Source: SIG440 sp045591035 (GTDB lineage Bacteria > Bacillota > Clostridia > Monoglobales > Monoglobaceae). Taken from it: DNA of 64,000 bases. Location: NCBI GenBank assembly GCA_045591035.1, contig JAZNSG010000048.1:13267-77266 (forward strand). Direction: 5' to 3'. Both the position numbers and the translations under genes were made by a program. Under the pieces are notes generated by a model. The model searched no databases and was not told the DNA's origin. It saw only the letters and a program-made list of their open reading frames with translations. Positions 17,071 through 26,762 of the stretch are shown piece after piece. Every line of letters starts with the position of its first letter. Position 1 is the first letter of the stretch.

Positions 17071-17898
17071 GTGAAATATTTTAAGAGTCTGGCGAAACCG
17101 TATTTGGCATGGTCGTCACTTTTAATTGTTGTTCCGCTGTTTATGATGTTTCTCTATGCTTTTACAAACAGTGGCAATTCTCTACTTAATATTCAGTTTA
17201 CCTTTGAAAACTTTAAAAGATTTGCAGAGCCGGTCTACCTGAATGTGTTTATCAAATCTATACGGCTTGGACTTATTACAGTCGGCATTTGTCTTTTTCT
17301 TGGCTATGCCCTGGCGTACATAATAGCTATGTGTAAGGAACGCACACAAAGTATTCTTATTTTGCTTGTGACAGTGCCGATGTGGATAAATATGCTGCTT
17401 CGCACCTATGCTTGGATAAGTATTCTTTCAGATAATGGACTACTTAATGCACTGTTTGTCAGACTTGGATTTGAGCCTATGTCCCTTATGTATACGGATT
17501 TTGCAGTTATGGTTGGACAAATTTGCGATTTTCTGCCGTTTATGATTATTCCTATCCATACCTCTCTCAGCAAAATGGACAAGTCCTTTGTGGAGGCATC
17601 CTATGACCTGGGGGCGACACCCATACAAACTTTTTTCAAAGTTACATTTAAACTATCTCTTCCGGGTGTTTTAAATGGAGTTATTATGGTCTTTTTGCTT
17701 TCTATTTCAACCTTTGTAATTCCCAAACTTTTGGGTGGCGGACAATATGTACTTATGGGCAACCTGATAGAAAACCAGTTTGTTTCGGTGGGAGACTGGA
17801 ATTTTGGAAGCGCAATTTCTATTGTTTTGGCTGCAATTATTTTGGTTGCAATACGCCTTATGAAGAAGATAGACCCCGCCGAGACGAGAGATAATTGA
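17071..17898 (+). CDS. potB: Spermidine/putrescine ABC transporter permease
   Basis: This is the first of two channel subunits, 275 aa with six predicted helices. The ABC-importer EAA loop reads EASYDLGATPIQTFFKV, the contact point for PotA. The start GTG follows aaaggggg. Its stop TGA lies just upstream of the potC ribosome site, so translation is likely coupled. Confidence 0.92.
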   Translation: MKYFKSLAKPYLAWSSLLIVVPLFMMFLYAFTNSGNSLLNIQFTFENFKRFAEPVYLNVFIKSIRLGLITVGICLFLGYALAYIIAMCKERTQSILILLVTVPMWINMLLRTYAWISILSDNGLLNALFVRLGFEPMSLMYTDFAVMVGQICDFLPFMIIPIHTSLSKMDKSFVEASYDLGATPIQTFFKVTFKLSLPGVLNGVIMVFLLSISTFVIPKLLGGGQYVLMGNLIENQFVSVGDWNFGSAISIVLAAIILVAIRLMKKIDPAETRDN

Positions 17899-17921
17899 TT
17901 TTTCGAAAAGGAGGCTTTCTG

Positions 17922-18725
17922 TTGAAGAAACTGGCAAAACTGTCAATGGGTTTGTATGTTTTTTTATGCTTTGCATTTTTTTACACACCTATTTTTGTTA
18001 CTATGATTTTTTCCTTTAATTCGTCAAAATCTTTGACGAAGTTTGACGGCTTTTCTACGAGATGGTACATTGAACTGCTTAATAATTCGGAGATTATGTC
18101 GGCGGTTTGGGTTTCGATTAGTATAGCTGTTCTTGCAACGATTGTCTCAACAATTTTGGGGACCATCACAGCCATCGGTTTGACAAGAAATCGCAAGTTG
18201 ATTAAGGAATGGCTGCTTAATGTGAACAATATTCCGATAATGAATCCTGAAATTGTTACGGCAATTGGACTTATGCTTCTTTTTACGGTAATGAAGTTTG
18301 AAAAGGGATACATGACTATGCTCATAGCTCACATAACATTTTGTACTCCTTACGTTATAACAAGTGTTTACCCGAAGGTTCGCGAACTTGACAACAATAT
18401 AGCCAACGCAGCCATGGACCTTGGGGCGACACCTTTCCAAGCTTTAACAAAGGTTATTATTCCCATGATTAAACCGGGAATATTTGCAGGAGTTTTACTT
18501 GCATTCACTATGTCATTTGACGATTTTGTGATTTCATATTTTGTCAGCGGAAATGGTGTGATGAACATTTCAATGATTGTTTACAATATGACAAAACGAA
18601 CCAATCCTACAATAAATGCATTATCAACTATAGTAATACTGGTAATATTTTTTGCGGTGGCTATAGTGAATCTGATTCCGAAACTAAAAAGAAAGAAGGT
18701 AATACAAAATGAAAAAAATCTTTAG
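17922..18725 (+). CDS. potC: Spermidine/putrescine ABC transporter permease
   Basis: This is the second channel subunit, 267 aa from a TTG start. TTG 17922 is chosen because aaaaggagg (17906-17914) sits 7 nt upstream. An earlier in-frame TTG at 17895 overlaps potB and lacks a ribosome site. It has six hydrophobic helices and the EAA-type loop AAMDLGATPFQALTKV. The 3' end overlaps potD by 17 nt. Confidence 0.92.
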   Translation: MKKLAKLSMGLYVFLCFAFFYTPIFVTMIFSFNSSKSLTKFDGFSTRWYIELLNNSEIMSAVWVSISIAVLATIVSTILGTITAIGLTRNRKLIKEWLLNVNNIPIMNPEIVTAIGLMLLFTVMKFEKGYMTMLIAHITFCTPYVITSVYPKVRELDNNIANAAMDLGATPFQALTKVIIPMIKPGIFAGVLLAFTMSFDDFVISYFVSGNGVMNISMIVYNMTKRTNPTINALSTIVILVIFFAVAIVNLIPKLKRKKVIQNEKNL

Positions 18726-19749
18726 TCTTGTAATGTGCGCTGTTCTTTGCCTGAGTCTTGTCGGGTGCGGCGAAAAGAAAGAAGTTCTTAAAGTTTATAA
18801 CGCAGGGGAATACATAGATACGGCACTGCTTGGTGCGTTTGAGAAAGAAACCGGATGTCGCGTGGTTTATGAAACCTTTGATTCAAACGAATCTATGTAT
18901 ACAAAAGTTATGAGCGGTGAAGAATACGATGTGATTATTCCATCGGATTATATGATAGAAAGATTGGCGAAAGAGGATTATCTTCAGGAAATAGACAAGA
19001 CAAAAATCACCAATTTTGATGGCTTGGTAAAGTCAACCTTAAATCAACCAACTGACCCTGAGAACAAGTATTCAGTTCCTTATTTTTGGGGTTCTGTGGG
19101 TATTCTTTATGATAAGACGGTGGTTGATGAGGCTGACCTAAAACAGGGCTGGGAGCTCCTCCGAAACCCAAAATATAAAGGGAAACTTTATATGTATGAT
19201 TCTGAGCGTGATTCATTTATGATTGCCTTGAAGGCTCTCGGGTACTCCCTTAATACAGATAATAAGGCTGAGCTTGATGAAGCCTATAATTGGCTCGTGG
19301 AACAGAGTAATACAATGGAGCCTATCTATGTTGGAGACGATGTTATAGACAATATGATTTCAGGGAACAAGGCTATTGCCATTGTGTATTCCGGAGATGC
19401 TGCATATATTATGTCCGAGAACCCAAATCTCAGATACTATGAGCCGAGTGAGGGCACAAATGTCTGGGTTGATGGTATGGTAATAACCAAGTCCTGCAAA
19501 AATACAGATTTAGCACACAAGTTTATTGACTTTATGATAAGACCTGAAAACGCTGTTAAAAATTCAGAAATGGTTGGTTATTCATCTTCGGTTCAAAGTG
19601 TGTTTGAGGAACTTAGCAAAACAGTGTATGCAGAAATTTCATCTTATGTTTCAAGACAGAATTACGAAAAAGATGAATACTTTAGCTATCAGGAGCCGGA
19701 CATAAAGAAATACTGTGCAGAGCTTTGGACAAAGGTGAAATCACAGTAA
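18709..19749 (+). CDS. potD: Polyamine-binding lipoprotein of the Pot transporter
   Basis: This extracellular substrate-binding protein is anchored by lipid. The signal peptide ends in the lipobox LVGC with Cys20. The mature protein follows the PotD/PotF pattern (VYNAGEYID, YDVIIPSDYMI, PYFWGSVGILYD, and KFIDFMIRPENA near the C-terminus). Length is 346 aa, as expected. The start ATG lies inside the end of potC, giving translational coupling. Confidence 0.93.
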   Translation: MKKIFSLVMCAVLCLSLVGCGEKKEVLKVYNAGEYIDTALLGAFEKETGCRVVYETFDSNESMYTKVMSGEEYDVIIPSDYMIERLAKEDYLQEIDKTKITNFDGLVKSTLNQPTDPENKYSVPYFWGSVGILYDKTVVDEADLKQGWELLRNPKYKGKLYMYDSERDSFMIALKALGYSLNTDNKAELDEAYNWLVEQSNTMEPIYVGDDVIDNMISGNKAIAIVYSGDAAYIMSENPNLRYYEPSEGTNVWVDGMVITKSCKNTDLAHKFIDFMIRPENAVKNSEMVGYSSSVQSVFEELSKTVYAEISSYVSRQNYEKDEYFSYQEPDIKKYCAELWTKVKSQ

Positions 19750-19782
19750 TTTTCAGTATATGCAGAAAAGAGAGCGTTTAGT

Positions 19783-20343
19783 ATGTATATAATAGCAGGT
19801 CTCGGCAATCCGGGACGAAAATATGTAAATACCAGGCACAATATGGGTTTTGATGCTCTGGATGCAGTCGCAGCAAAATACGGAATTGACATAAAAAAAG
19901 CAAAGTTTAATGGGCTGTATGGAGAAGGAAACATCGAGGGCGAGAGAGTTGTCCTTGTGAAGCCCCAGACTTTTATGAATCTCAGCGGAGAAAGCATAAG
20001 GGAGTTTCGTGATTGGTATAAAGTTGATAATGAAAAAATAATAATAATATACGACGATGTATCACTTCCGGTGGGTAAAATGCGAATAAGACCAAAGGGA
20101 AGTGCGGGCGGACACAATGGGATGAAGAACATAATATATCAGCTTTCTACCGATATTTTCCCAAGAATAAAGCTGGGCGTGGGCAGCCCGGATAATCCTG
20201 ATTATGATTTGGCGGATTATGTTTTAGGGAAGTTTACAAAAACAGAGATAAAGGAACTGGTGCCCATTGCGGTTAAGACTGCGGAGGCAGTTGGTGAAAT
20301 AATAAAAAACGGCGTTGAAAAGGCTATGTCGAAGTTTAATTAG
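19783..20343 (+). CDS. pth: Peptidyl-tRNA hydrolase
   Basis: This enzyme recycles peptidyl-tRNAs that drop off ribosomes. The family signature is clear: GLGNPGRKYVNTRHNMGF with the catalytic His near 20, VKPQTFMNLSG, and GSAGGHNGMKNII. The 186-aa length is normal. It starts the pth-mfd-prsA gene order common in Firmicutes; mfd follows after 11 nt. Confidence 0.96.
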   Translation: MYIIAGLGNPGRKYVNTRHNMGFDALDAVAAKYGIDIKKAKFNGLYGEGNIEGERVVLVKPQTFMNLSGESIREFRDWYKVDNEKIIIIYDDVSLPVGKMRIRPKGSAGGHNGMKNIIYQLSTDIFPRIKLGVGSPDNPDYDLADYVLGKFTKTEIKELVPIAVKTAEAVGEIIKNGVEKAMSKFN

Positions 20344-20354
20344 AGGTCTTTGGT

Positions 20355-23300
20355 ATGGACGGTTTTTTGAAAATTTTAGACAGCTTGGCGGATTTTGAAG
20401 AAATAACACAGGGTCTGAAAAAGGGACAGTCTCCTATCAGTGTGATGGGGGTTTCTGATTCAGTCAGGGCACATCTGTGCTTTTGTGTAGCCAATGCTCT
20501 TAAAAAGAACGCTCTTGTGGTGACATCGAATGAGATGCAGGCAAGGGCTGTTTTTGATGATATAAAGTTCTTTTTTGGAGGGAATGTTCTCTTGTTCCCG
20601 GGCAGAGACTTGCTTTTTTATGATATTGAAGCATCAGCAAACGACATAAAGAAAAAAAGACTTGATGTTCTTGATAAACTGGCCTTTGGTGATGAAAATT
20701 TTGCAGTTGTGACTACTGTTTCAGCTTTGCTCAGTGCAACGGTACCCAAAGAAGTGTATAAGTCTAAAAGTCTTTGTCTTAAGGTAGGGGATGAAATCGA
20801 ACTTGATGACCTTTGCCATATTATGGTGGATTTTGGGTATAAGCGAGAAGAAATGGTAGAAGGCCCGGGACAATTCAGTGTCAGAGGCGGAATTTTTGAT
20901 TTCTTTCCGTACTGGAGCGATATGCCTTATCGTATTGAGTTCTTTGATATAATGGTTGATTCGGTAAGAAGATTTTATGTTGAGACCCAGAGAACGGAGG
21001 GTGAGTCCGTTGAGGTGGCTCGGATTACTCCTGCTGATGAAATTATAGCAGACGAAAACTGTCGCAGAGAGGCAGTTTCAAGTCTTACGAAGAAGCTTGT
21101 TGCGGCTGAAAAGAAGAAAGAAAAGACATCTGAAATTGAAAAGCTGATTTCTATATTAAAAAGGGACATTGAGCGACTTGGTGAGGGAACGCCGTTTCCT
21201 TCCAGGGATAAATATATTCCTGAAATATATGGTGATAAGATACCCACACTTATCGATTATTGTGAGGATTATATTACATTTTTGGATGACCCTGCGGGGA
21301 TTTTTGATGCATATAAGAACGAAATGCAAAGAACTGCAGAAAGCTTGAAGGACCATCTGGAACGGGGGGTAATACCTTCGGGGAAAATGAAGTATTTCTT
21401 GGATTACAGTGAGGGAATGGAAAGACTTCAGGGAAGTATAGTGGGTATGTGCCCATTGTCCCATTCCACGACGGGACTAAAACCAAAAAAATTGGTCAGC
21501 TTCACTGCCAAAAGTCTGAATGGCTATGGCGGAAAAATGGAGTTTTTTTATGATGCACTGAAATTCTATAAGAGCAACAAGTACAGAATAATCATATTGG
21601 CAGGTTCAGAGCGTCGGGCAGACAATTTGTTCGCACAGCTACAAGACGAAGAAATTTCGTGTATAAGAGTTGAAAGCCTTAAAGAACTCCCGCCTCAGGG
21701 GAGTATAACAGTAACCAAAGGTAGTCTGAATCGTGGCTTTGAATATCCGCTGATAAGAACTGTTATTATAAGTGATAAAGAAATTTTTGGTCAGGAACGC
21801 AGACGAAGAAAACGATACAAAGTAGATAAAAAGAATAAAATTGACAGCTTCACAGACCTTTCTGTGGGTGATTTTGTTGTACACAAAAGCCATGGAATAG
21901 GCCAGTATATGGGAATACAGCGGCTCACTGTTGAAAATGCCCAAAGAGACTATCTGAAAATAGTATATAAGGGCGGAGATTTTTTATACGTTCCGGCAGA
22001 CCAGCTTGATATGATTTATAAACATTCCTCTAATGAGGGGACGGCAACGAAGTTGAGCCGACTCGGCGGCCAGGATTGGAACAAGGCAAAGCAAAGGGTA
22101 AAGGCGTCTTGTGAGGATATGGCAAAGGAACTGGTGGAGCTTTATGCCCAGAGAGAAGCCATTAAGGGCATCGAGTTTTCTCAGGATACTGAATGGCAGA
22201 GGGATTTTGAAACAGCTTTTCCTTATGACGAAACAGAGGATCAACTTCGGTGTATAAGAGAAATTAAGCGGGATATGGAAAGACCTCATCCCATGGAGAG
22301 GCTTTTGTGCGGCGATGTGGGATATGGAAAAACCGAAGTTGCTATGCGTGCTGCGTTTAAGGCGGTTATGGATGGATATCAGGTTGCTTATCTTGTGCCT
22401 ACGACTATCCTTGCAAGTCAGCATTTTAATAACTTCCGTCAACGGATGAAGGATTATCCCATAAATATCGCAACGCTTTCCCGGTTCTGCACCACAACTC
22501 AGCAAAAAAACACCCTTAAACAGCTTAAAGATGGTGAAGTCGACATTGTTATCGGAACCCACAAGATATTGCAGAAAAATGTGGAATTTAAAAAGCTGGG
22601 GCTGCTTATAATTGATGAGGAACAAAGATTTGGCGTTGCACACAAGGAACGAATAAAAGAGATGCGGAAAGAAATAGATGTGCTCACACTCACCGCTACT
22701 CCTATACCCAGGACACTTCATATGTCAATGACGGGAATAAGGGATATGAGCGTAATTGAGGAACCCCCTCAGGATAGATATCCTGTTGCAACCTATGTGC
22801 TTGAATTTGACGAAAATGTTATTCGTGAGGCTATCATAAAGGAAATGGCTCGTGGTGGTCAGGTTTATTACCTTCGCAACAGAGTTCAGGGCATAGACAA
22901 ACTTGCCACATTTATAACAGACCTTGTACCCGAAGCGAGAGTTGGTGTTGCTCACGGAAAAATGTCAGAACGTGAGCTTGAAAATATCATGCAGGATATG
23001 GCTGAGGGTGAGCTTGATGTACTGGTTTGCACTACGATAATTGAAACCGGACTTGATATCCCTAATGTTAACACAATCATAATGGAAGACGCAGACCGAC
23101 TGGGGCTTGCCCAACTTTATCAGCTCCGAGGCAGAGTGGGAAGGTCAAATCGTCTGGCGTACGCATATTTGACCTATCGCAGGGATAAGGTGCTGAGCGA
23201 AGAGGCTCAGAAACGTTTAAGGGCTATTCGTGATTTTACGGAATTTGGTTCAGGCTTTAAAATTGCTATGAGAGACCTGGAAATCCGTGGTACAGGAAAT

Positions 23301-23852
23301 GTTATCGGTCCTCAGCAGAGTGGTCATTTAGAGAGCGTAGGGTATGAGATGTATTGTAAGCTTCTTGAGGAAACCATAAAAGAAATGAAGGGTTTGCCCG
23401 TTGAGACAGAGATTGAGACGACCATAGATTTACCCGTAAGTGCATTCATTCCCGAAAAATATATAGGCTCTCATGGCCAACGCATTTCGGCTTATAAAAA
23501 AATTGCAGCAATTGAAAGTGAAGAAGACTTTGCGGACATATATGATGAGCTTACTGACCGTTATGGTGATATTCCTGATGTTACAGAAAATTTGATGCAG
23601 GTTTCACTGATAAAGCACATTGCTGCGAAAAAACTGTTTACCGAGGTCAAGGGCGACAAGTCAACACTCACACTGCTTTTTGCTCCCGATAATGCTCCTG
23701 ATTTCAGTGGCCTTTTAGTGGAGGAGAGCTTTGCTAAAGGACAGACTGTTATAAAGAACGGAAACAAACCAAAGGTACATCACAAGCTAAGTAAATTTGT
23801 TAATGCTAAAGAGTATCTTAAGGATGTTAAGGATTTTCTTGAAAAAATATAG
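20355..23852 (+). CDS. mfd: Transcription-repair coupling factor Mfd
   Basis: This ATP-driven translocase pushes stalled RNA polymerase off DNA and recruits UvrA. At 1165 aa it is full length. The order is a UvrB-like N-terminal module (VEGPGQFSVRGGIFDFFP), an RNA-polymerase-interacting domain (SVGDFVVHKSHGIGQYMGI), the RecG-like translocase and a C-terminal TRCF domain. The translocase has Walker A GDVGYGKTE, DEEQ box IIDEEQRFGV, TATPIPRTLHMS and motif VI QLRGRVGRS. No frame damage is visible. Confidence 0.97.
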   Translation: MDGFLKILDSLADFEEITQGLKKGQSPISVMGVSDSVRAHLCFCVANALKKNALVVTSNEMQARAVFDDIKFFFGGNVLLFPGRDLLFYDIEASANDIKKKRLDVLDKLAFGDENFAVVTTVSALLSATVPKEVYKSKSLCLKVGDEIELDDLCHIMVDFGYKREEMVEGPGQFSVRGGIFDFFPYWSDMPYRIEFFDIMVDSVRRFYVETQRTEGESVEVARITPADEIIADENCRREAVSSLTKKLVAAEKKKEKTSEIEKLISILKRDIERLGEGTPFPSRDKYIPEIYGDKIPTLIDYCEDYITFLDDPAGIFDAYKNEMQRTAESLKDHLERGVIPSGKMKYFLDYSEGMERLQGSIVGMCPLSHSTTGLKPKKLVSFTAKSLNGYGGKMEFFYDALKFYKSNKYRIIILAGSERRADNLFAQLQDEEISCIRVESLKELPPQGSITVTKGSLNRGFEYPLIRTVIISDKEIFGQERRRRKRYKVDKKNKIDSFTDLSVGDFVVHKSHGIGQYMGIQRLTVENAQRDYLKIVYKGGDFLYVPADQLDMIYKHSSNEGTATKLSRLGGQDWNKAKQRVKASCEDMAKELVELYAQREAIKGIEFSQDTEWQRDFETAFPYDETEDQLRCIREIKRDMERPHPMERLLCGDVGYGKTEVAMRAAFKAVMDGYQVAYLVPTTILASQHFNNFRQRMKDYPINIATLSRFCTTTQQKNTLKQLKDGEVDIVIGTHKILQKNVEFKKLGLLIIDEEQRFGVAHKERIKEMRKEIDVLTLTATPIPRTLHMSMTGIRDMSVIEEPPQDRYPVATYVLEFDENVIREAIIKEMARGGQVYYLRNRVQGIDKLATFITDLVPEARVGVAHGKMSERELENIMQDMAEGELDVLVCTTIIETGLDIPNVNTIIMEDADRLGLAQLYQLRGRVGRSNRLAYAYLTYRRDKVLSEEAQKRLRAIRDFTEFGSGFKIAMRDLEIRGTGNVIGPQQSGHLESVGYEMYCKLLEETIKEMKGLPVETEIETTIDLPVSAFIPEKYIGSHGQRISAYKKIAAIESEEDFADIYDELTDRYGDIPDVTENLMQVSLIKHIAAKKLFTEVKGDKSTLTLLFAPDNAPDFSGLLVEESFAKGQTVIKNGNKPKVHHKLSKFVNAKEYLKDVKDFLEKI

Positions 23853-23916
23853 CAATATTTTTAGGTTTGGTGTATAATAAAGACAGGGGCCAAGCCTCGA
23901 AGAAAAGAGGGTTAAT

Positions 23917-24951
23917 ATGAAAAGAGAAACGGAAAAGAGACTAAAAAGGATTTTTATGATTGTTACAAGCATAGTTCTTTTGGTGGCTGTTGTATTCATA
24001 TCGGGATGCGATGCTCCAGGTTCGAGAGGAAATATTGTGATGACTGTGGACGGTGAATCAGTAAACAAAAAAGTTTTTGGTGCGTTTTCGGGTGAATACG
24101 GACTTAAGTATATTGACGCAATGCTGAAAATGGGGATGATTTCTGATGTATCTCAGTTTTCCTGGGATGAGATTGAACAAAACAGCAAAAAAACATATTC
24201 CGATTTTTTTAAAAGTCAGGCTGTCGCAAGTATTAAACCCCTTTATGCTTTGATTTCTGTGGGTAAGAAAATGGATGTTTTGTGGGATGAGACCGATGAC
24301 GAGTTGTGCCAAAAAATGATAGATGATTTAAAAAAGCAATATGGAAAAGACTTTGATAAGGTAATAAAGGATAACGGATATCAAGATGAAAAGACTCTTT
24401 TTGAGGTGCAAAAAGTAAAACTTTACGCTCAAAAGGTATCGGATTATATAGAGAGCAACATTGAAGACTTTGAAAAAACGCCCGGACTTGAGGAATATAT
24501 GGGTGACGACAAGGTTACGGTAAAGCATATTCTTATAGGTTTTGAGAAGGACGAAACCGGACAAGTAACACATGCTGCAAAGGATAATGCAAAGAAAAAA
24601 GCTGATGAGGTCTTTGAAATGGTTCAAAATGGGGCAGATTTTGAAGAGCTTGTTGAAGAATACAGCGAGGACCCGGGTCAGGACTCAAAGGGTTATACCT
24701 TTGCTGATGACGGTTCGATGGTTCAGGAATTTGCGGATGCGTCCTTTGGTTTGAGTGTGGGTGAGGTGTCCAAGCCGGTAGAAAGCACGTTTGGTTATCA
24801 CATAATTAAAAGATATGAAAGACAGCTAACAGCTGAGGATTATGTACAAATGCTGAATGATAATGCAGCTGTCAGCATTAAAACCGATGTTTACAGCAGT
24901 ATGAAGATTCCGGTTAATCTTGCAGAGGTTTTCAATAAGGCTGAGAAGTAA
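23917..24951 (+). CDS. prsA: PrsA-like foldase lipoprotein (parvulin-type PPIase)
   Basis: This is an extracellular chaperone/peptidyl-prolyl isomerase that folds exported proteins. The N-terminus has a charged start, a hydrophobic segment and the lipobox ISGC (Cys31). The parvulin domain spans about residues 200-295, with VTVKHILIGF, VEEYSEDPGQDSKGY and VGEVSKPVESTFGYHII, all family hallmarks. The ATG is preceded by agaggg. It follows mfd by 64 nt and has a TATAAT box at 23873-23878 without a good -35. Confidence 0.88.
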   Translation: MKRETEKRLKRIFMIVTSIVLLVAVVFISGCDAPGSRGNIVMTVDGESVNKKVFGAFSGEYGLKYIDAMLKMGMISDVSQFSWDEIEQNSKKTYSDFFKSQAVASIKPLYALISVGKKMDVLWDETDDELCQKMIDDLKKQYGKDFDKVIKDNGYQDEKTLFEVQKVKLYAQKVSDYIESNIEDFEKTPGLEEYMGDDKVTVKHILIGFEKDETGQVTHAAKDNAKKKADEVFEMVQNGADFEELVEEYSEDPGQDSKGYTFADDGSMVQEFADASFGLSVGEVSKPVESTFGYHIIKRYERQLTAEDYVQMLNDNAAVSIKTDVYSSMKIPVNLAEVFNKAEK

Positions 24952-25008
24952 CTTTTTTAAAGGCCTCATAAAAATTTGCCGAAAATATTGGCGGATTGGA
25001 GAATGATT

Positions 25009-25521
25009 ATGTCAGTTTATGCTTTGGTTTCTTCAATTTTAAGCTATGTGTTCACTACAATAATCTATCTTTTCATTTTCAGCGTGATTGCACTTATCTA
25101 TATGGATATAAAAAAAGCAAATCGTGGTGAAGTGGATATAACGGATGAAGACACAGATGAAGAATACAGTGAAAAAGAAAAGCATTCACATGGTGCGAAT
25201 AAACAGGAACATTCTGCCATTTTGCGTACGGTAAAAACTGCTGAAACAAAGAAAAGCGGTATGGAATCGGCTTACAGAATATTCGAAAACGGTGCAATTG
25301 TTGGTCGTGGGAAAGACTGTGATATTTGCATTAAAGATATGTATCTTTCGGTTGAACATTTTCAGATATGGTATGATGACGGAGAATGGTACATAGCAGA
25401 TATGGGAAGCAAAAACGGAACATTTTTAAACGAATTAAGACTTAAAAAGGTCAAGACTCTTCATAGCGGTGACGAAATTTCCTTTGGTGGTCTCCAAGTC
25501 ATATTTGAGGAGGAGTCGTGA
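25009..25521 (+). CDS. Membrane-anchored FHA-domain protein
   Basis: The 170-aa protein has one N-terminal membrane helix (about 5-30), an acidic linker and an FHA domain (about 85-168). The phosphothreonine-binding residues are present: GRGKDCDICI, LSVEHFQIW and GSKNGTFLNE. FHA domains read Ser/Thr kinase phosphorylation. Start ATG 25009 has ttggag 8 nt upstream. The stop TGA overlaps the ATG of the RodA-like gene, so the products are made together. This links kinase signalling to wall synthesis, as in the actinobacterial fhaB-rodA-pbpA cluster. Confidence 0.85.
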   Translation: MSVYALVSSILSYVFTTIIYLFIFSVIALIYMDIKKANRGEVDITDEDTDEEYSEKEKHSHGANKQEHSAILRTVKTAETKKSGMESAYRIFENGAIVGRGKDCDICIKDMYLSVEHFQIWYDDGEWYIADMGSKNGTFLNELRLKKVKTLHSGDEISFGGLQVIFEEES

Positions 25522-26762
25522 TGAAAAAGGGGAATTACAAATTACCGGCATATTTGTTGGTTATTATGAATGTTTTGGGATTTTTGCTTCTTTATATGGC
25601 AAATGATTACCAGGTAAGTGTTCTTTATATCGGACTCGGAATGCTTTCCTTGTTTGTGCTGATATATTCTGTATTGGTTATTTGCAATATGGGAGATAAA
25701 TTCCTGGTTGTGATAGCGTCAATGCTTATGACAGTAGGCGTATTGATGCTGTGTCGCCTTGATATTGTGAGGGGCGGCACACAAATAGTGTGGATTGGTA
25801 TAGGTGGCGGTGTATTCTTTTTGGCATACGTCCTTTATTATAATATCCGATTCTGGAACAGACTTTGGCTTTTATATGCTCTGATTGGAATTATATTATT
25901 CTTGTTGACGCTTGTATTTGGGGATACCGTGAATGGTGCACGAAATTGGATAAGCATAGGCGGTAAATCTTTTCAGCCCTCCGAGATAGTGAAAATTGCT
26001 TATATTATGTTTCTGGCTTGTCGTTTTTCGGGAAGCTGGACAAAACCATTTTTAAGAATCTCTCCAATGCTTATGACAGGACTTGTGACTTACACATATA
26101 TTTTGTTTTTGGTTCTTCAGCGCGACTGGGGTACTATTTTGGTAGTATTTTTGATTTATATTTTTATGCTTTATGTCTATGAGAAAAAAAGATGGTTTTT
26201 ATGGGTGAATATTCTTGCGGCCGTGTGCGTTGGAATTTTGGGAAGTTCTTTTCTTTACCACATACAGGTTCGTATAGGCGTATGGCTTGACCCCTGGACG
26301 GACGTGTCAAACAAGGGTTATCAAATTGCCCAGTCCCTTTTTGCCATAGCTTCAGGAGGTTATTTTGGTCGGGGACTCGGAAACGGTTCACCGGGTTATA
26401 TCCCCGAGGCACATACGGACTTCATCTTTTCGGCAATATGTGAAGAAATGGGAGTTTTTGGTGGTGCTGCGGTTATAATTTTGTTTTTCCTTCTGGCGTA
26501 TCGTTGCTTCAAAATTACTATGAATACCAACAATTCATACAACAAGGCAGTGGCTCTGGGGCTTACACTGATGTTTTCTCTGCAGACCTTTATAATAATA
26601 GGCGGTGTTATAAAGTTTATTCCATTGACGGGAATTACTTTGCCCTTTGTAAGCTATGGAGGCACATCAATAGTTGTAAGCTTTGCGTCTTTAGGCATTA
26701 TGCAGGCTATATCTGCTCTTGAGGCGAGAAAAGGAGGTGTAAAACACAATGAACACCAATAA
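25521..26762 (+). CDS. FtsW/RodA/SpoVE-family peptidoglycan glycosyltransferase
   Basis: This SEDS-family polymerase is a multi-pass membrane protein (about ten helices, 413 aa) that links lipid II into glycan strands. Key family stretches are NGARNWISIGGKSFQPSEIVK (read in parts), GYQIAQSLFAIASGGYFGRGLGNG and LPFVSYGGTS near the C-terminus. ATG 25521 overlaps the FHA stop, and the 3' end overlaps the transpeptidase start by 14 nt. The pairing with a class B PBP favours a RodA/FtsW role; elongation, division and spore cortex cannot be told apart here. Confidence 0.9.
   Translation: MKKGNYKLPAYLLVIMNVLGFLLLYMANDYQVSVLYIGLGMLSLFVLIYSVLVICNMGDKFLVVIASMLMTVGVLMLCRLDIVRGGTQIVWIGIGGGVFFLAYVLYYNIRFWNRLWLLYALIGIILFLLTLVFGDTVNGARNWISIGGKSFQPSEIVKIAYIMFLACRFSGSWTKPFLRISPMLMTGLVTYTYILFLVLQRDWGTILVVFLIYIFMLYVYEKKRWFLWVNILAAVCVGILGSSFLYHIQVRIGVWLDPWTDVSNKGYQIAQSLFAIASGGYFGRGLGNGSPGYIPEAHTDFIFSAICEEMGVFGGAAVIILFFLLAYRCFKITMNTNNSYNKAVALGLTLMFSLQTFIIIGGVIKFIPLTGITLPFVSYGGTSIVVSFASLGIMQAISALEARKGGVKHNEHQ

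Noticed and set aside
21984..22721. 245-aa minus-strand open frame inside mfd
   Set aside because: It lies fully within the conserved translocase domain of Mfd and shows no start signal.
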